Below are positions 44,808 to 57,791 of a stretch of DNA of 64,000 nt, piece after piece. The DNA is from Palaemon carinicauda (taxonomy: Eukaryota > Arthropoda > Malacostraca > Decapoda > Palaemonidae). The notes beneath the pieces are model-generated. The model had not been told where the DNA came from and did no database searches. It saw nothing but the letters and a program-made list of their open reading frames with translations. The DNA is taken from NCBI RefSeq assembly GCF_036898095.1, contig NC_090759.1, forward strand, positions 15,358,703-15,422,702, in the 5' to 3' direction. Each line of letters starts with the position of its first letter. The stretch's first letter is position 1. The position numbers and the translations under genes were made by a program.

Positions 44808-46664
44808 GGAAACCAGAAGCAATGAAGTGCTTCCGGTGGGAGGAAGACTCCGCCAACTCCAGGATCGTTGGACCTTCGATCCCTGGGCACACAGCATCGT
44901 CAAGAAGGGTCTAGGCTGGAGCTGGACTCAACCACTCCCAACCTTCCTGCAGTTCTTCCAACAGTCAACCCCCCTTCTGGAAGAATATGTCCTAGATCTC
45001 TTGAACAAGAAGGTGATAAGGAGGGTAAAGTCAACCAGGTTCCAAGGGAGACTGTTTTGCGTCCCCAAGAAGGACTCCGACAAGCTCAGAGTCATTCTAG
45101 ACTTATCCCCCCTCAACAAGTTCATAGCGAACAACAAGTTCAAGATGCTGACTCTTCAACAGATAAGGACCCTTCTGCCTCAAGGTTCCTACACGGTCTC
45201 CATAGACCTGGAGGATGCCTACTGGCACGTTCCAATGAACCACCACGCTTCCTCCTACCTAGGATTTCGACTCCAAAGGAAAAGCTACGCTTTCAGGGCC
45301 ATGCCCTTCGGCCTCAATGTGGCCCCACGGATCTTCACAAAGCTGGCAGACGCCATCGTTCAACAGCTTCGCCTCCGCGGCGTCCAGGTGATGGCCTACC
45401 TCAACGACTGGCTGGTCTGGCTCCATCGCCCGAAGATTGTCTAAGATCCTGCAACAAAGTCACCCAGTTTCTGGAACACCTGGGATTCAAGATAAACAGA
45501 AAGAAATCTCGCCTCTCTCCAGCTCAGAAATTCCAATGGTTAGGAATCCAGTGGAATCTTCAGTCACACCGCCTTTCCATCCCCCAGAAGAAAAGGAAGG
45601 AAATAGCAGGGTCAGTCAAAAGACTGCTGAAATCCAAACGGATCTCAAGACGTCAGCAGGAACGAGTTCTAGGCTCTCTACAGTTCGCCTCAGTGACAAA
45701 CCCAGTGCTACGTGCACAGCTAAAGGATGCCGCGGGAGTCTGTAGACGTTCCGCATCCATCGCTCGAAGAGATCTCAAGAGACGGCTCCCAAACAGACTT
45801 CGATTACTCCTAAAGCCGTGGTCGGAAGCAAAGGCCCTGAAAAGGTCCATCCCTCTTCAACACCCACCTCCATCACTCAACATCCACACGGACGCTTCGC
45901 TGGAGGGTTGGGGAGGTCACTCCCACCAAAAACAGGCTCAAGGAACATGGTCTCCCCTATTCAAGACGTTTCACATCAACATCTTGGAGGCCATGGCAGT
46001 CCTTCTAACTCTGAAGAAACTCTCCCCGCCTCCCTCGATCCATATTCGTCTAACCCTGGACAACTCGGTGGTAGTTCGATGTCTCAATCGCCAAGGCTCA
46101 AGATCGCCCCAGATAAATCAGGTGCTTCTCCCAATCTTCCGTCTGGCAGAGAAGAAGAAATGGCACCTGTCTGCAGTTCACCTACAAGGATTCCGCAACG
46201 TGACGGCGGACGCTCTATCTCGGACAAGCCCGATAGAGTCGGAATGGTCTCTAGACGCAAGATCCTTCTCCTTCATCTCTCACCAAGTCCCAGAACTTCA
46301 GATCGATCTCTTCGCAACGAGCGACAACAATCAACTTCCTCGATATGTGGCCCCGTACGAGGACCCCAAGGCAGAAGCGGTGGACGCCATGTCACTGGAT
46401 TGGAACAGATGGTCCAGGATCTACCTGTTCCCTCCCACCAACCTTCTGCTAAAAGTCCTCTCCAAACTGAGAACCTTCAAAGGAACAGGGGCCCTAGTGG
46501 CTCCCAAGTGGCCCCGGAGCAACTGGTACCCCCTAGTCCTGGAGCTACAACCCACGCTGATCCCTCTCCCGGGCCCAGTTCTCTCCCAGCAAGTACAGAA
46601 GTCGACTGTCTTCGCTTCATCATCGAAAGTCAGGGACCTTCATCTCATGATTTTCTCCCCCTAG
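44677..46664 (+). pseudogene. E reverse transcriptase / RNase H (catalytic Asp lost, frameshift)
   Basis: Motif C reads YLNDW instead of YLDDW, so one of the two catalytic aspartates is Asn. Motif A has SIDLEDAYWH where relatives have SIDLADAYWH. A one-base loss near 45420 (WLVWLHRP) breaks the frame. After it the RNase H and methyltransferase-like parts are open to 46664 with HTDAS, LEAMAVL and TADALSR intact. Confidence 0.88.
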
Positions 46665-47635
46665 CCGCGAAGAAAAGGTTTGGGATCTCGAAGAAAAGTC
46701 TAGACTTCCTCGAGGAATACAAGACCGAATCCACACGACGGCAATACGAATCATCCTGGAGAAAATGGGTCTCATTCGTCAAGGCAAAAAATCCTACGGA
46801 AATCACCATTGATTTTTGCATGTCCTTCTTCATTCACCTTCATGGACAGGGCTTAGCAGCCAACACGATTTCTACCTGCAAATCGGCCTTGACTAGACCA
46901 CTACTGTACGCCTTCCAGATTGATCTGTTCAGCAACATCTTCAATAAACTGCCGAAGGCATGCGCTCGTCTACGCCCAGCACCCCCACCAAAACCTATCT
47001 CCTGGTCCCTGGACAAGGTGCTCCATTTTGCCTCCAATTTGGACAACGATTCGTGCCCTCTCAAGGATCTGAATCAAAAGGTTATATTTCTTTTTGCTCT
47101 TGCCTCAGGAGCCCGAGTCAGCGAAATAGTGGCATTATCAAGGGACGAGGGTCACATTCTGTTTACAGACTCAGGAGACCTTACCCTCTTCCCGGATCCG
47201 ACGTTTCTCGCTAAAAACGAACTACCCACCAAAAGATGGGGCCCTTGGAGAATCTGCCCCCTGAAAGAAGATGCCTCTCTATGTCCAGTAGAGAGCCTCA
47301 AGGTCTATCTTTGTAGAACTTCTGACTTTGGTGGAGGCCAACTCTTCAAAGGAGAAACATCGGGTAGCAACCTGTCACTGAAACAATTAAGAGCGAAAAT
47401 CACCTACTTCATTCGCAGAGCGGATCCTGACAGTACACCCGCAGGTCATGATCCCAGAAAAGTCTCATCGTCTCTGAATTTCTTTCAGAGCATGAATTTC
47501 GAAAGCCTCAAGAGTTTCACAGGCTGGAAATCTTCGCGTGTTTTCTTCAAGCATTACGCGAAACAAGTGCATGAAGTCAAACATTTCGTGGTAGCCGCAG
47601 GTAGTGTTATGAAACCTGCACCTAACTCTGCATAG
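45818..47635 (+). CDS. E tyrosine recombinase, open
   Basis: At least 605 open codons; the first listed codon is GTG and the true start is unknown. The first ~280 codons are Ser/Pro-rich and lie in a frame overlapping RNase H. The core-binding segment (TESTRRQYESSWRKW, GQGLAANTISTCKSALTRPLLYAF) is followed by catalytic Arg in ASGARVSEI, HDPR in GHDPRKVSSS, Trp in GWKSSR and Tyr in FFKHYAKQ. With gag and RT broken, this copy could at most supply integrase to other copies. Confidence 0.82.
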   Translation: MVGSKGPEKVHPSSTPTSITQHPHGRFAGGLGRSLPPKTGSRNMVSPIQDVSHQHLGGHGSPSNSEETLPASLDPYSSNPGQLGGSSMSQSPRLKIAPDKSGASPNLPSGREEEMAPVCSSPTRIPQRDGGRSISDKPDRVGMVSRRKILLLHLSPSPRTSDRSLRNERQQSTSSICGPVRGPQGRSGGRHVTGLEQMVQDLPVPSHQPSAKSPLQTENLQRNRGPSGSQVAPEQLVPPSPGATTHADPSPGPSSLPASTEVDCLRFIIESQGPSSHDFLPLAAKKRFGISKKSLDFLEEYKTESTRRQYESSWRKWVSFVKAKNPTEITIDFCMSFFIHLHGQGLAANTISTCKSALTRPLLYAFQIDLFSNIFNKLPKACARLRPAPPPKPISWSLDKVLHFASNLDNDSCPLKDLNQKVIFLFALASGARVSEIVALSRDEGHILFTDSGDLTLFPDPTFLAKNELPTKRWGPWRICPLKEDASLCPVESLKVYLCRTSDFGGGQLFKGETSGSNLSLKQLRAKITYFIRRADPDSTPAGHDPRKVSSSLNFFQSMNFESLKSFTGWKSSRVFFKHYAKQVHEVKHFVVAAGSVMKPAPNSA

Positions 47636-48476
47636 AACAGTGAGTTACTTGGGACTTTAACTCCTCGGGTGCCTATGTTGACCCTCGTCTGATACGTAGT
47701 GAATTCAGAGACACTTAGTGTTTTTTCATAGACTGTTCTTTCTCAAGGTGAAATGTCATAGTCGTCACATGAGTGCCGCATGCCTAGAGCATGATGTGTT
47801 TTTCCTCATTAAAGACTGATGTTCCTCTGGAACCTGTGCCCTCTAATAATTTGAAATTTTCTTTCAGATACAAGAGCGAAGTCTTTCATTACTATGTACA
47901 TTATAATTTATTGTAAATTACTTTTACATCCCTTATTGCATTTATTTACCATATTCTGCAATTGTGAAATAAAATTTCTATTTTATTACTTGTACGTCTC
48001 AATCAGCTCCTACTTATACTATGAAATACATGGTTGTCATAGTTTCATTATCCCCTCCTTTTTTCTTTATAAAAATGATGAAGATAATTGGTTCAATCCA
48101 TATTATATACTCACCTATGCTATGTAATATTCCTAACTGAATACTTACTTGCGCTATACCTTCGAGACCAGACCGTTCTCTTTTTACAATTTACAGTGCC
48201 TAACCACCATTTATCTGTCATTGAGAATGTTCCTATATGAATATCAACCATTGTCTTGTCTCCGAGTTCTTCACGTTCTCCCCGCAAGGTGGGTAGCCCT
48301 TCAAGAACCACTTTGATCCTCAGCATGGTCCGTTGGGACTTCTCTGCCAAGGGGGGCAGGAAGTTTCAACCCCACGGAACCTCTATCGAGGTTACTATGC
48401 TTACTCTATTCAAAGCCCTAGGCACTTACTCTACAAGGGGAAATCTACCACGATACATTGATTCTCTGGTATTCTT
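47636..48476 (+). other. E 3' region with polyadenylation signal
   Basis: No gene. AATAAA at 47968-47973. Confidence 0.6.
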
Positions 48477-48568
48477 CCATCAGGACGCCATGGCTTGAGC
48501 CCAAAAAACGGATTTTGAGCGAAGCGAAAAATCTATTTTTGGGTGAGATAGCCATGGCGTCCTGATGG
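48477..48568. repeat. E internal complementary region (ICR)
   Basis: 92-bp near-palindrome identical in layout to that of A. Confidence 0.86.
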
Positions 48569-48648
48569 ACCCTCCCTGCTACTTCGTCTAGCCTTTCAGG
48601 TCCCACCCTGTCCTGCTGTATCATGGTGATCGGCAAGCAACTGGCGTC

Positions 48649-49034
48649 AGGATGAGGACAGACGTGACGTCATTTAGCAATGGCGCCCGTTTGTTTACGT
48701 TTAGAGTACCAAAAGTAGCCAGGGACGAGTATAGCTGTGGAACGGCTCCCCAGCTATTCTCCGCCCCTCCACATCGAAGTGCTAACTCTATGTGGGGTGC
48801 AGATAGCTATGTGGCGCGTTAATACATGCGTCCCCTGTTGATATACGATGTCTTAAAGGGAAACCTTTAGGATACTTGCTCCAGAAGTTAGAATTCTGTG
48901 ATAACCTGTGGTTAAATTCTCTGGGAATATCTAGTAGTTATTTACCCAAGGAAGCTACCAAAAAGGAACCTTCCATCAGGACGCCATGGCTATCTCACCC
49001 ATAAATAGATTTTTCGATTCGCTCAAAATCCGTT
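48649..49034 (+). repeat. Right ITR and right terminus of E
   Basis: Pairs with the left ITR. CRE palindrome at 48665-48672. The terminal stretch to AAAATCCGTT carries two substitutions. Confidence 0.87.
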
Positions 49035-49346
<312 letters not shown>

Positions 49347-49348
<2 letters not shown>

Positions 49349-49733
49349 CGGATTTTGAGCGAAGCGAAAAATCTATTTTTGGGTGAGATAGCCATGGCAT
49401 CCTGATGGAAGGTTCCTTTTTGGTAGCTTCCTTGGGTAAATAACTACTAAGATATTCCCAGAGAATTTAACCACAGGTTATCACAGAATTCTAACTTCTG
49501 GAGCGAGTATCCTAAAGGTTTCCCTTTTAAGACATCGTAAATCAACAGGGGACGCATGTATTAACGTGCCACATAGCTATCTACACCCCGAACAGAGATA
49601 AGGCTTCGGTGTGTAAAGGCAGAGAATAGCTGGGAGCCGTTCCATAGCTAATCTCATCCGTGGCTACTTTTGGTACTCGAGACGTAAACAAACGGGCGCC
49701 ATTGCTTGAATGACGTCACGTTCGTCTTTATCC
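49347..49733 (-). repeat. Right terminus and right ITR of F
   Basis: Terminal stretch AACGGATTTTG, then an ITR from 49381. CRE palindrome at 49711-49718. Confidence 0.87.
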
Positions 49734-49812
49734 TGAAGCCAGTTGCTTGCCGATCACCATGATACAGCAGAGCAGGGCGGGACCTAAAAACTGGACGAAG
49801 TAGCAGGGAGGG

Positions 49813-49905
49813 TCCATCAGGACGCCATGGCTATCTCACCCAAAAATAGATTTTTCGCTTCGCTCAAAATCCGTTTTTTGGGCTCAAGCCATGGCGTCCT
49901 GATGG
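49813..49905. repeat. F internal complementary region (ICR)
   Basis: 93-bp near-palindrome, reverse orientation of that in A. Confidence 0.86.
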
Positions 49906-50720
49906 AAGAATACCAGAGAATCAATGTATCGTGGTAGATTTTCCCCTATTGGTAAGTGCCAAGGGCTTTGAACAAATTAGCATAGTAATCTTAATAAAGA
50001 ACCGTAGGGAAGAATCTTCCTGCCCCCCTTGGCAGTGAAGTTCCCACTGGCCATGCCGAGGTCAAAGTGGTTATTGAAGGGCTATTCACCTTGTTAGAAG
50101 AACCTGAAGAACTTGGAGACGAGACTGAATGGTTGGCATTCGTATCGGAACATTCTGGAAGGCAGACAGGTGGTGGTTGGACACTGTGTGCTGAGAAGGT
50201 TGGTTTCGTCTCCAGGGTATGAAGAGTAAGTATTCGTATTGGAATATTACTTTGTAAGAGTGAATATAAAATAAGGGTTAGGACCTTAAAATCTCCATGA
50301 ACCATGAGGAAAGGGGATAATAAAACTATGACAGGCATGTATTTCATAGTAAGTAGGAGCGGATTGAGACGCACAAGTAATAAAATTAGAAATTTTATTT
50401 CACAGTTGCAGAAATTAAATGAATTACAGCAATAAGTAAAGTTAATTTACAGAAATTATAATGTACATAGTAATAAAGACTTGCTCTTGAATCTGAAAGG
50501 GAATTTCAAATTTATTAGTAGGCACTCGTCCTCGAGGAACGTTAGTCTTTAATTAAAACACATCATGCTCTAGGCATGCGGCACTTGTGTGACAACTATG
50601 ACATTTCACCTGGGATAAGAACAGTTATAAGAAAGCACTAAGTGTTTTCGACATCACTATATATCGCTCGAGGGTCAACATAGGCACCCGAAGAGTTACA
50701 GTCCCAAGTAACTCACTGTT
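49906..50720 (-). other. F 3' region with polyadenylation signal
   Basis: No gene. TTTATT at 50395-50400 is AATAAA on the coding strand. Confidence 0.6.
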
Positions 50721-52450
50721 TTATGCAGAGTTAGGTGCAGGTTTCATAACACTACCTGCGGCTACCACAAAATGTTTGACTTCGTGCACTTGTTTCGCAT
50801 AATGTTTGAAGAAAACACGCGAGGACTTCCAGCCTGTGAAACTTTTAAGGCTTTCGAAGTCCATACTCTGAAAGAAATTCAGAGACGATGCAACTTTTCT
50901 AGGATTGTGACCAGCGGGTGTACTGTCGGGATCCGCTCCGCGAATGAAGTAGGTGATTTTCGCTCTTAATTGTTTCAGTGACAGGTCGCTGCCCGATGTT
51001 TCTCCTATGAAGAGTTGGCCTCCACCAAAGTTCGAAGTTCTGCGAAGATAGACCTTGAGGCTCTCTACTGGGCATAAAGAGGCATCTTCCTTCAGGGGGC
51101 ATATTCTCCAGGGGCCCCATCTTTTGGTGGGTAATTCATTTTTGGCGAGAAACGTCGGATCTGGGGAGAGGGTAATGTCTCCTGAATCAGTAAACAGGAT
51201 ATGACCCTCTTCTCTTGATAATGCCACTATTTCGCTGACTCGGGCTCCTGAGGCAAGAGCAAAGAGAAATATAACTTTCTGAGTCAGATCCTTGAGAGGG
51301 CATGAATCATTATCTAAGTTGGAGGCGAAATGGAGCACCTTGTCCAATGACCAGGAGATCGGTTTCGGTGGGGGTGCTGGGCGTAGACGAGCGCATGCTT
51401 TCGGCAGTTTATTGAAGATGTCGCTGGACAGATCAATTTTGAAGGCATACAATATTGGTCTAGTCAAGGCCGATTTGCAAGTTGAAATCGTATTGGCTGC
51501 TAATCCCTGTCCATGAAGGTTAATGAAGAAGGACATGCAGAAATCAATTGTGATTTCCTTAGGATTTTTTGTCTTGACGAAAGAGACCCATTTTCTCCAA
51601 GATGATTCGTATTGCCGTCTTGTGGATTCGGTCTTGTATTCCTCGAGGAAGTCTAGACTTTTCTTCGAGATCCCAAACCTCTTCTTTGCGGCTAGGGAGA
51701 GAAAATCATGAGATGAAGGTCCTTGATTTTCGATGATGAAGCGAAGACAGTCGACTTCTGTACTTGTTGGGAGAGAACTGGGCCCGGGAGAGGGATCAGC
51801 TTGGGCTGCAGCTCCAGGACCAGGGGGGTACCAGTTGCTCCGGGGCCACTTGGGAGCCACTAGGGCCGCTGTCCCTTTGAAGGTTCTCAGCTTGGAGAGG
51901 ACTTTCAGCAGAAGGTTGGTGGGAGGGAACAGGTAGATCTTGGACCATCTGTTCCAGTCCAGTGACATGGCATCCACTGCTTCTGCCTTGGGGTCCTCGT
52001 ACGGGGCCACGTACCGAGGAAGTTGATTGTTGTCGCTCGTTGCGAAGAGATCTATCTGAAGTTCTGGGACTTGGTGGGAGATGAAGGAGAATGATCTTGC
52101 GTCTAGAGACCATTCCGACTCTATCGGGTTTGTCCGAGATAGAGCGTCCGCTGTCACGTTGCGGAATCCTTGTAGGTGAACTGCAGATAGGTGCCATTTC
52201 TTCTTCTCTGCCAGACGGAAGATTGGGAGAAGCACCTGATTTATCTGGGGCGATCTTGAGCCTTGGCGATTGAGACATCGAACTACCACCGAGTTGTCTA
52301 GGGTTAGACGAATATGGATCGAGGGAGGCGGGGAGAGTTTCTTCAGAGTTAGAAGGACCGCCATGGCCTCCAAGATGTTGATGTGGAACGTCTTGAATAC
52401 GGGGAGACCATGTGCCTTGAGCCTGTTTTTGGTGGGAGTGACCTCCCCAA
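50721..52450 (-). pseudogene. F tyrosine recombinase (catalytic core open, 5' frame disrupted)
   Basis: The core from TEVDCLRF onward is open to the normal stop with catalytic Arg (ASGARVSEI), HNPR, Trp (GWKSSR) and Tyr (FFKHYAKQ). An extra G near 51826 puts the core in frame with RNase H instead of the Ser/Pro-rich 5' frame. A fusion of RNase H, the methyltransferase-like part and recombinase (550 codons from 52373) results. The overlapping 5' segment is fused to RT by another extra base near 52400. Confidence 0.83.
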
Positions 52451-53631
52451 CCCTCCAGCGAAGCGTCCGTGTGGATGTTGAGTGATGGAGGTGGGTGTTG
52501 AAGAGGAATGGACCTTTTCAGGGCCTTTGCTTCCGACCACGGCTTGAGGAGAAGTCGAAGTCTGTTTGGGAGCCGTCTCTTGAGGTCTCTTCGAGCGATG
52601 GATGCAGAACGTCTCCAGACTCCCGCGGCATCCTTTAGCTGTGCACGAAGCACTGGGTTTGTTACTGAGGCGAACTGTAGAGAGCCTAGAACTCGTTCCT
52701 GCTGGCGTCTTGAGATCCGCTTGGATTTCAGTAGTCGCTTGACAGACCCTGCTATTTCATTCCTTTTCTTCTGGGGAATGGAAAGGCGGTGTGACTGAAG
52801 GTTCCAATGGATTCCTAACCATTGGAACTTCTGAGCTGGAGAGAGGCGAGATTTCTTCGCGTTTATCTTGAATCCCAGGTGTTCTAGGTACTGGGTGACT
52901 GTGTTGCAGGATTTTACACAATCCTCGGGCGATGGAGCCCAAACTAGCCAATCGTCGAGGTAGGCCATCACCTGGACGTCTCGGAGGCGGAGCTGTTGTA
53001 CTATGGCGTCCGCCAGCTTTGTGAAGATCCGAGGGGCCACATTGAGGCCGAAGGGCATGGCCCTGAAGGCGTAGCTTTTCCTTTGGAGTCGAAATCCTAG
53101 GTAGGAGGAAGCGTGATGGTTCATCGGAATGTGCCAGTAGGCATCCGCCAGGTCTATGGAGACCGTGTAAGAACCTCGAGGCAGAAGGGTCCTTATCTGT
53201 TGAAGAGTCAGCATCTTGAACTTGTCGTTCGCTATGAACTTGTTGAGGGGGGATAAGTCCAGAATGACTCTGAGTTTGTCGGAGTCTTTCTTGGGGACAC
53301 AAAACAGTCTCCCTTGGAACCTGGTGGACTTTACCTTCCTTATCACCTTCTTGTTCAAGAGATCTAGGACATATTCTTCCAGAAGGGGGGTTGATTGTTG
53401 GAAGAATTGCTGGAATGGTGGGGGTGGTTGAGTCCAACTCCAGCCTAGACCCTTCTTGACGATGCTGTGTGCCCAGGGATCGAAGGTCCAACGATCCTGG
53501 AATTGGCGGAGTCTTCCTCCCACCGGAAGCACTTCATTGCTTCTGGTGTCCCGAGGGCTTGTTGCCTCTGCCGCTAGCTCCCTTTCCTCCTCTGCCTCGG
53601 GAGGGACGGCGAGACGCATCTCTGCCTGCAC
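51830..53631 (-). pseudogene. F reverse transcriptase / RNase H (frameshifted)
   Basis: Open from the gag overlap through motif A (SIDLADAYWHIP), FGLNVAPRIFTKL and YLDDW to HTDASLEGWGGHSHQ. An inserted G near 52400 then sends it into the recombinase 5' frame, where it stays open to 51796. The remaining RNase H part (EAMAVL, TLDNSVVV, TADALSR) continues in the other frame. The RT domain itself is intact. Confidence 0.86.
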
Positions 53632-55492
53632 CTCTGCTTGAGCCTCTACCTTTGGGACGAAAGGTAGTCGTCTGTTGCTCGAAAGCCGGTGTGAAAACCG
53701 GTGACTGTGACAAGACCGGTTGGGTGACCAGCTGAAAGGTCTGCTGTGGCTGAGCTGCCACTTGGGAGGTAGCGGGTCCCGGAAACTGACGTCTTGGTTG
53801 ACGTTGCTGGGGTTTCTGTTCGGAGGATTTCCTCTTAGGTTGAGGTCCGTCGTCCTGAGAGGATTTCCTCTTCTTTGACATGCCCCACTTGTGGAGAAGG
53901 TTCCTATTCTCCGTGGTGGCTTTGTCGGTAATTTCCTTCACAAGGTCAGAAGGAAAGAGGTGTTTGCCCCAGATGTTGGAGGAAATCAGCCTCCGGGGTT
54001 CATGTTTCACAGTGGCACCTGCGAACACGAATTCACGACAGGCTCTCCGAGCCTTCATGAAGTGGTACATGTCCTTCACCAGGGTTGCCATGTGGGATTT
54101 GGCAAGTACCATGTAGTGGTCTGGTACTCTGGTGTCACAGGCCATGATGTCCAGTTGGACCTGGTGGGACATGGATGCTGCGAGCCTCTCCTTCGTATCT
54201 TGTTCCCGACGAAGGAGGTGATCGTTGAGTTTCGGGAGGTCTTCATTAAACTGACGTCCGGCGACGTCAGGATCTAGCTTTCCCACCACGAAAGTATGCT
54301 GGATGTCCTTCCAGTGTCGAGCGTCGGGGGGAGTGACTATGGAGAAGGGTCTGCACTCCTCCAGTGCAGGGCAGGCTTTTCCCTCTTCCACAGCCTTGAG
54401 GCACGCAGCGAAGGCCTTTTCCATGAATGGAAGGACTGCATTCTCAGGTGCAACGTAGGTAGGGTGCTTCTTGCTCAGGGCCGGAAGCTTAGATCAGGTA
54501 AAACCCCTACTTTTAAAAGTGTTGGCTAGCATAGCCTGGGCCTTCGCGAGATCGAACACTATCTCCTCTTTCGGTTCGGTCTCTTCTTTAGAGGCAGGTT
54601 CAGAGCGAAGTCGGACGTAACAGTCCGGGTAGGCCTCGAAATTTGGGAAGAACTCCACGTCTTCCAGGGGGACCGTGCCGATCTTGTCACTGACGAAGAT
54701 CCTGCCGGTCGCTATGACCATATGCTCAGCATACCTCCATGGGTTGGCATGTGAGCAAGCGGGGAGATCCTTAACCGAGATCTTCTTCGGTTCTTTGGAT
54801 CCTATCATAGACCTGATGAACTCCTGATTCTCCTTCAGCCTGTCGTCCATGATGGCTTTAATCATCCGGAGCATCTCTCGGGTGGATGGCAAGGGTTCCG
54901 GGGTAGTGGAGGTAGACGGGAGAGACACTTCCGTCGGTGTAGGAGTAGGGGCGGTGATGGAAGGAGGAGCGACCTCTTGCTCCGACTCGGCGTATTCCAC
55001 CTGGTCTTCATCATCTTCAGCCCCTTGAGCCATAAGGGTCTTCTCCGTGTCTTCCGAGACATCCGACATGTGTTCGTCATCTTCGGAATCCAGGCGGCAC
55101 TCGTGCATGGACTGGGCCATGACTACATCAGGTTCCACTGTAATTTGGACAGTGGGGATCGAATCCTTGGGTACCACAGAATCAGGGGAGGCCTTAGGGA
55201 ACAGAAGTGACCTCAATTCTTCAGTGGCCAGGTAGGGTCCGGTGGCATTCTTCTGGAAGCCACGCACCCACTTGCGTAGCTTCTCCCGAGAAGTGTCCCT
55301 GACCTCCGCTGAGGGAGGGTTATGGAAGGCATCAACAAGGTGAGCCTGGCAGACCGTACAATTCAGTGGGTCCCAGAATTTCAAATCCCCTTTCTTGTTA
55401 GCACAAGGGGCGTGAGTCCTGCAAGCCGTATGCCCGTAGAAGTGCGGGCGTTTCACGGCGCAGAAGTCGAAGTCACACTTCATCTGCTCCTC
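53534..55492 (-). pseudogene. F gag (one stop)
   Basis: Opens after CACAG as EEQMKCDFDFCAVKRPHFYGH. This is the only young-family copy with an ATG (55483) at the conserved start. A TGC to TGA change gives a stop near 54494, just after KSRGFT, splitting the protein into 329 and about 296 codons. The distal half keeps RRACREFVFAGATVKHEP, the basic SKKRKSSQDD segment and the Arg/Gly tail. Confidence 0.87.
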
Positions 55493-57791
55493 CTGTGGAA
55501 GAAAGAGAAAATGAGTATGGGGGGAGTCATAAGAATGGCTCTTAAGCTAAGTTAATATTAATCATTAATTTTAACTTGATAAAGGGTGTGATGCAGAGGA
55601 TTGAGAGAGTAAAGAAACATACTCCATGCATCTCGCCCAGCTGGCTACCGTAAGCTTCATCCTTGGATAATCCGAAGTGGCCGAAGGCATAGGATAGAAT
55701 CTCTTCAGAATCCATAGGGTAATGGAATTCCATGGAAATTACCAAGGATAAGTTTGGGACTGAGGTCACTCAGTCCCAAATTAGGGGGCTAAAGGATCCC
55801 CAAGGGTAACTGCTTCCGGCAACCAGCCGCGCTAAGATACACGCAGCATGCTGGAAATCTGAAGAATGCAAAAGGACAGCATGATTACTAATAGAACAGT
55901 ATCAGGGTACTGATCCACTAACGTAAACAGGCCATCTGGTTGCAGTGTAGGGCTATCAGTATGAGGTGATAGCTAGTAGAAGGGGGTGCAAGTCATCTTG
56001 ACGCCTCCGGGGGGTCCGGCAGACCTCCGGCACGCCGGAGGCCGCTCCAGCAGAGTTTCTGGCCTTAGTACAGACAGTATAAGTCAAGAGTAAAACAAGG
56101 GTGGCGGCCGCCGGCACAGCGGGGGCGCGCCGGCAGGGGGAGCGGCGGCTCCGGCAGCCGGAGGATGCCAGAGTGGTGACAGGATCAAGGATAGTTATAG
56201 CAGAACCGGGTTTCTGGCAGTGGATGCCGGCACTCCGGTGGCCGGTCGGCGGGCGGACGGCCAAGCTATGAGGGAAGTGAAGAGCCATCGGCTGGAAGCC
56301 GGCGGCAGGCGGCAGTCCCCCGGCACACGGAGGACTGGCGGCCATGGGGGGTATGGAGGGAGTCACCAAGGTAGGAGGTGGGTATCACCGACAGTGGAGG
56401 CGGCAAGGGACCGGCACCCGGATAGTGAAAGAGACAGGGGGAGGGATGTAAGGAGTCCAGTCATGGACTCCCAGACATCCCCCCCTGAGAGGGTGTACCC
56501 ATGATAGAGGCTGGCTCTATCACCCAGAAGCAGGGGCCGCAGAGGACCGGGAGCTAGGGTAGCCCAAGGGAGGGCTAGGGAACACCCAAAGAGGGGGAGA
56601 CCCCTGTATACAGAACACATCCAGTGGCTAACCCCATAGGACACTATGAAGGGTATATGTACCAGAGCGGACTGTACGCAGAAGCTCCAGGTTGCCCTAT
56701 CACTCCACCCTAAGGAGGAGTTGTAGGACAGGGGACAGATGGGTATAGACTAACCTAAGTATAGGCTAGGCTATACAAGAGATAGGTGGGGAGGGGAGAA
56801 GAGAAGAGTCTTCCATGAAAGGGGTTCTGTACCAGAGCGGCCACTAAGGAAGGGAGGACACTCCCTAACCTAAGGTAAGGCAGCCTGACTGAAACGGTGC
56901 ATGGGTACAGTTTCAGCAAGGAACAGAATTACCCTTCCAAAACCTAACCTAGAGCAGGGCTGAGCGTCCTGAACTAGGAAGGATAGAAGACATATCGCTA
57001 TCGCAGGACAGTCGTAGACTAGTCCTAGCCATAGAGGAAAGATTAGCCGTTCCTCACTCTCAGGCGCAACCCTAAGGGGGGTTCATTCCCTTAGGGAGGA
57101 CTGAGAGGCGATAAAATACTCTGGTAAGAGCTTGATCCCTTTACGTGGTAAGGGGAGCAAGGCTACGCAGAGGGAATGCCAAGGGCAGGGGGATGAAGGG
57201 AGCATATAGGGGTCCTATATGTAGGTTAGGTTAGGAAGGTACACTAACTAACCTATCCCCTATATGGTCCCTGAAGGCGAAAACACTTGCATCACAGTCA
57301 ATAGTATTGTAAAATAATGCCACTATCTTCATAAATAAGCCTAGGATCACTGATAAATCATGCATGAACACTGATATATAGGCGCACTGGCCTGGGGGCT
57401 ATAGTAGCCAACTGGTATAGGGTCAATCGATGACCGGTAAAAAAGCGTCAAAACACGATATAAAAGTTCCTAGCTATGAAGACTAAATAAACTAATGTTA
57501 TCGATTAGTAATTGAGGCCGAAGCATTGTTGTGGTTAACTAAATAAGGCATGCAGAACAGCAACGACGCCATAAAATGGCGGTTCCGGTAGAGGCACAGC
57601 TCTGCCACAAAACAACAATTATTTCGAAAAGTAATATTTACTTTACGGTCAGAGCTTAATTAAACAATACTGGAACCTTGTACTCAACTTTCCAGAAGAA
57701 GGCGAGGCCGAAGGTAGCGACATAATAAGGATGCAAGGCGATAAAGATGGCACAGGGAAAATCCGTCTAAGTAAGGCAAGCTACTAGCAGA
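55493..57791 (-). other. F 5' leader with splice-acceptor-like end
   Basis: Homologous to the other leaders. The acceptor-like TTCCACAG ends at 55493. GCCGG-rich block at about 56000-56450. No gene recognised. Confidence 0.68.

Larger units (their letters stand above)
40166..49034 (+). mobile_element. Element E: DIRS-type retrotransposon with intact recombinase
   Basis: About 8.87 kb and full length, bounded by TA-rich microsatellite on both sides. Gag and RT are broken; the recombinase is open. Gag sequence makes it the sister of C. Confidence 0.92.
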
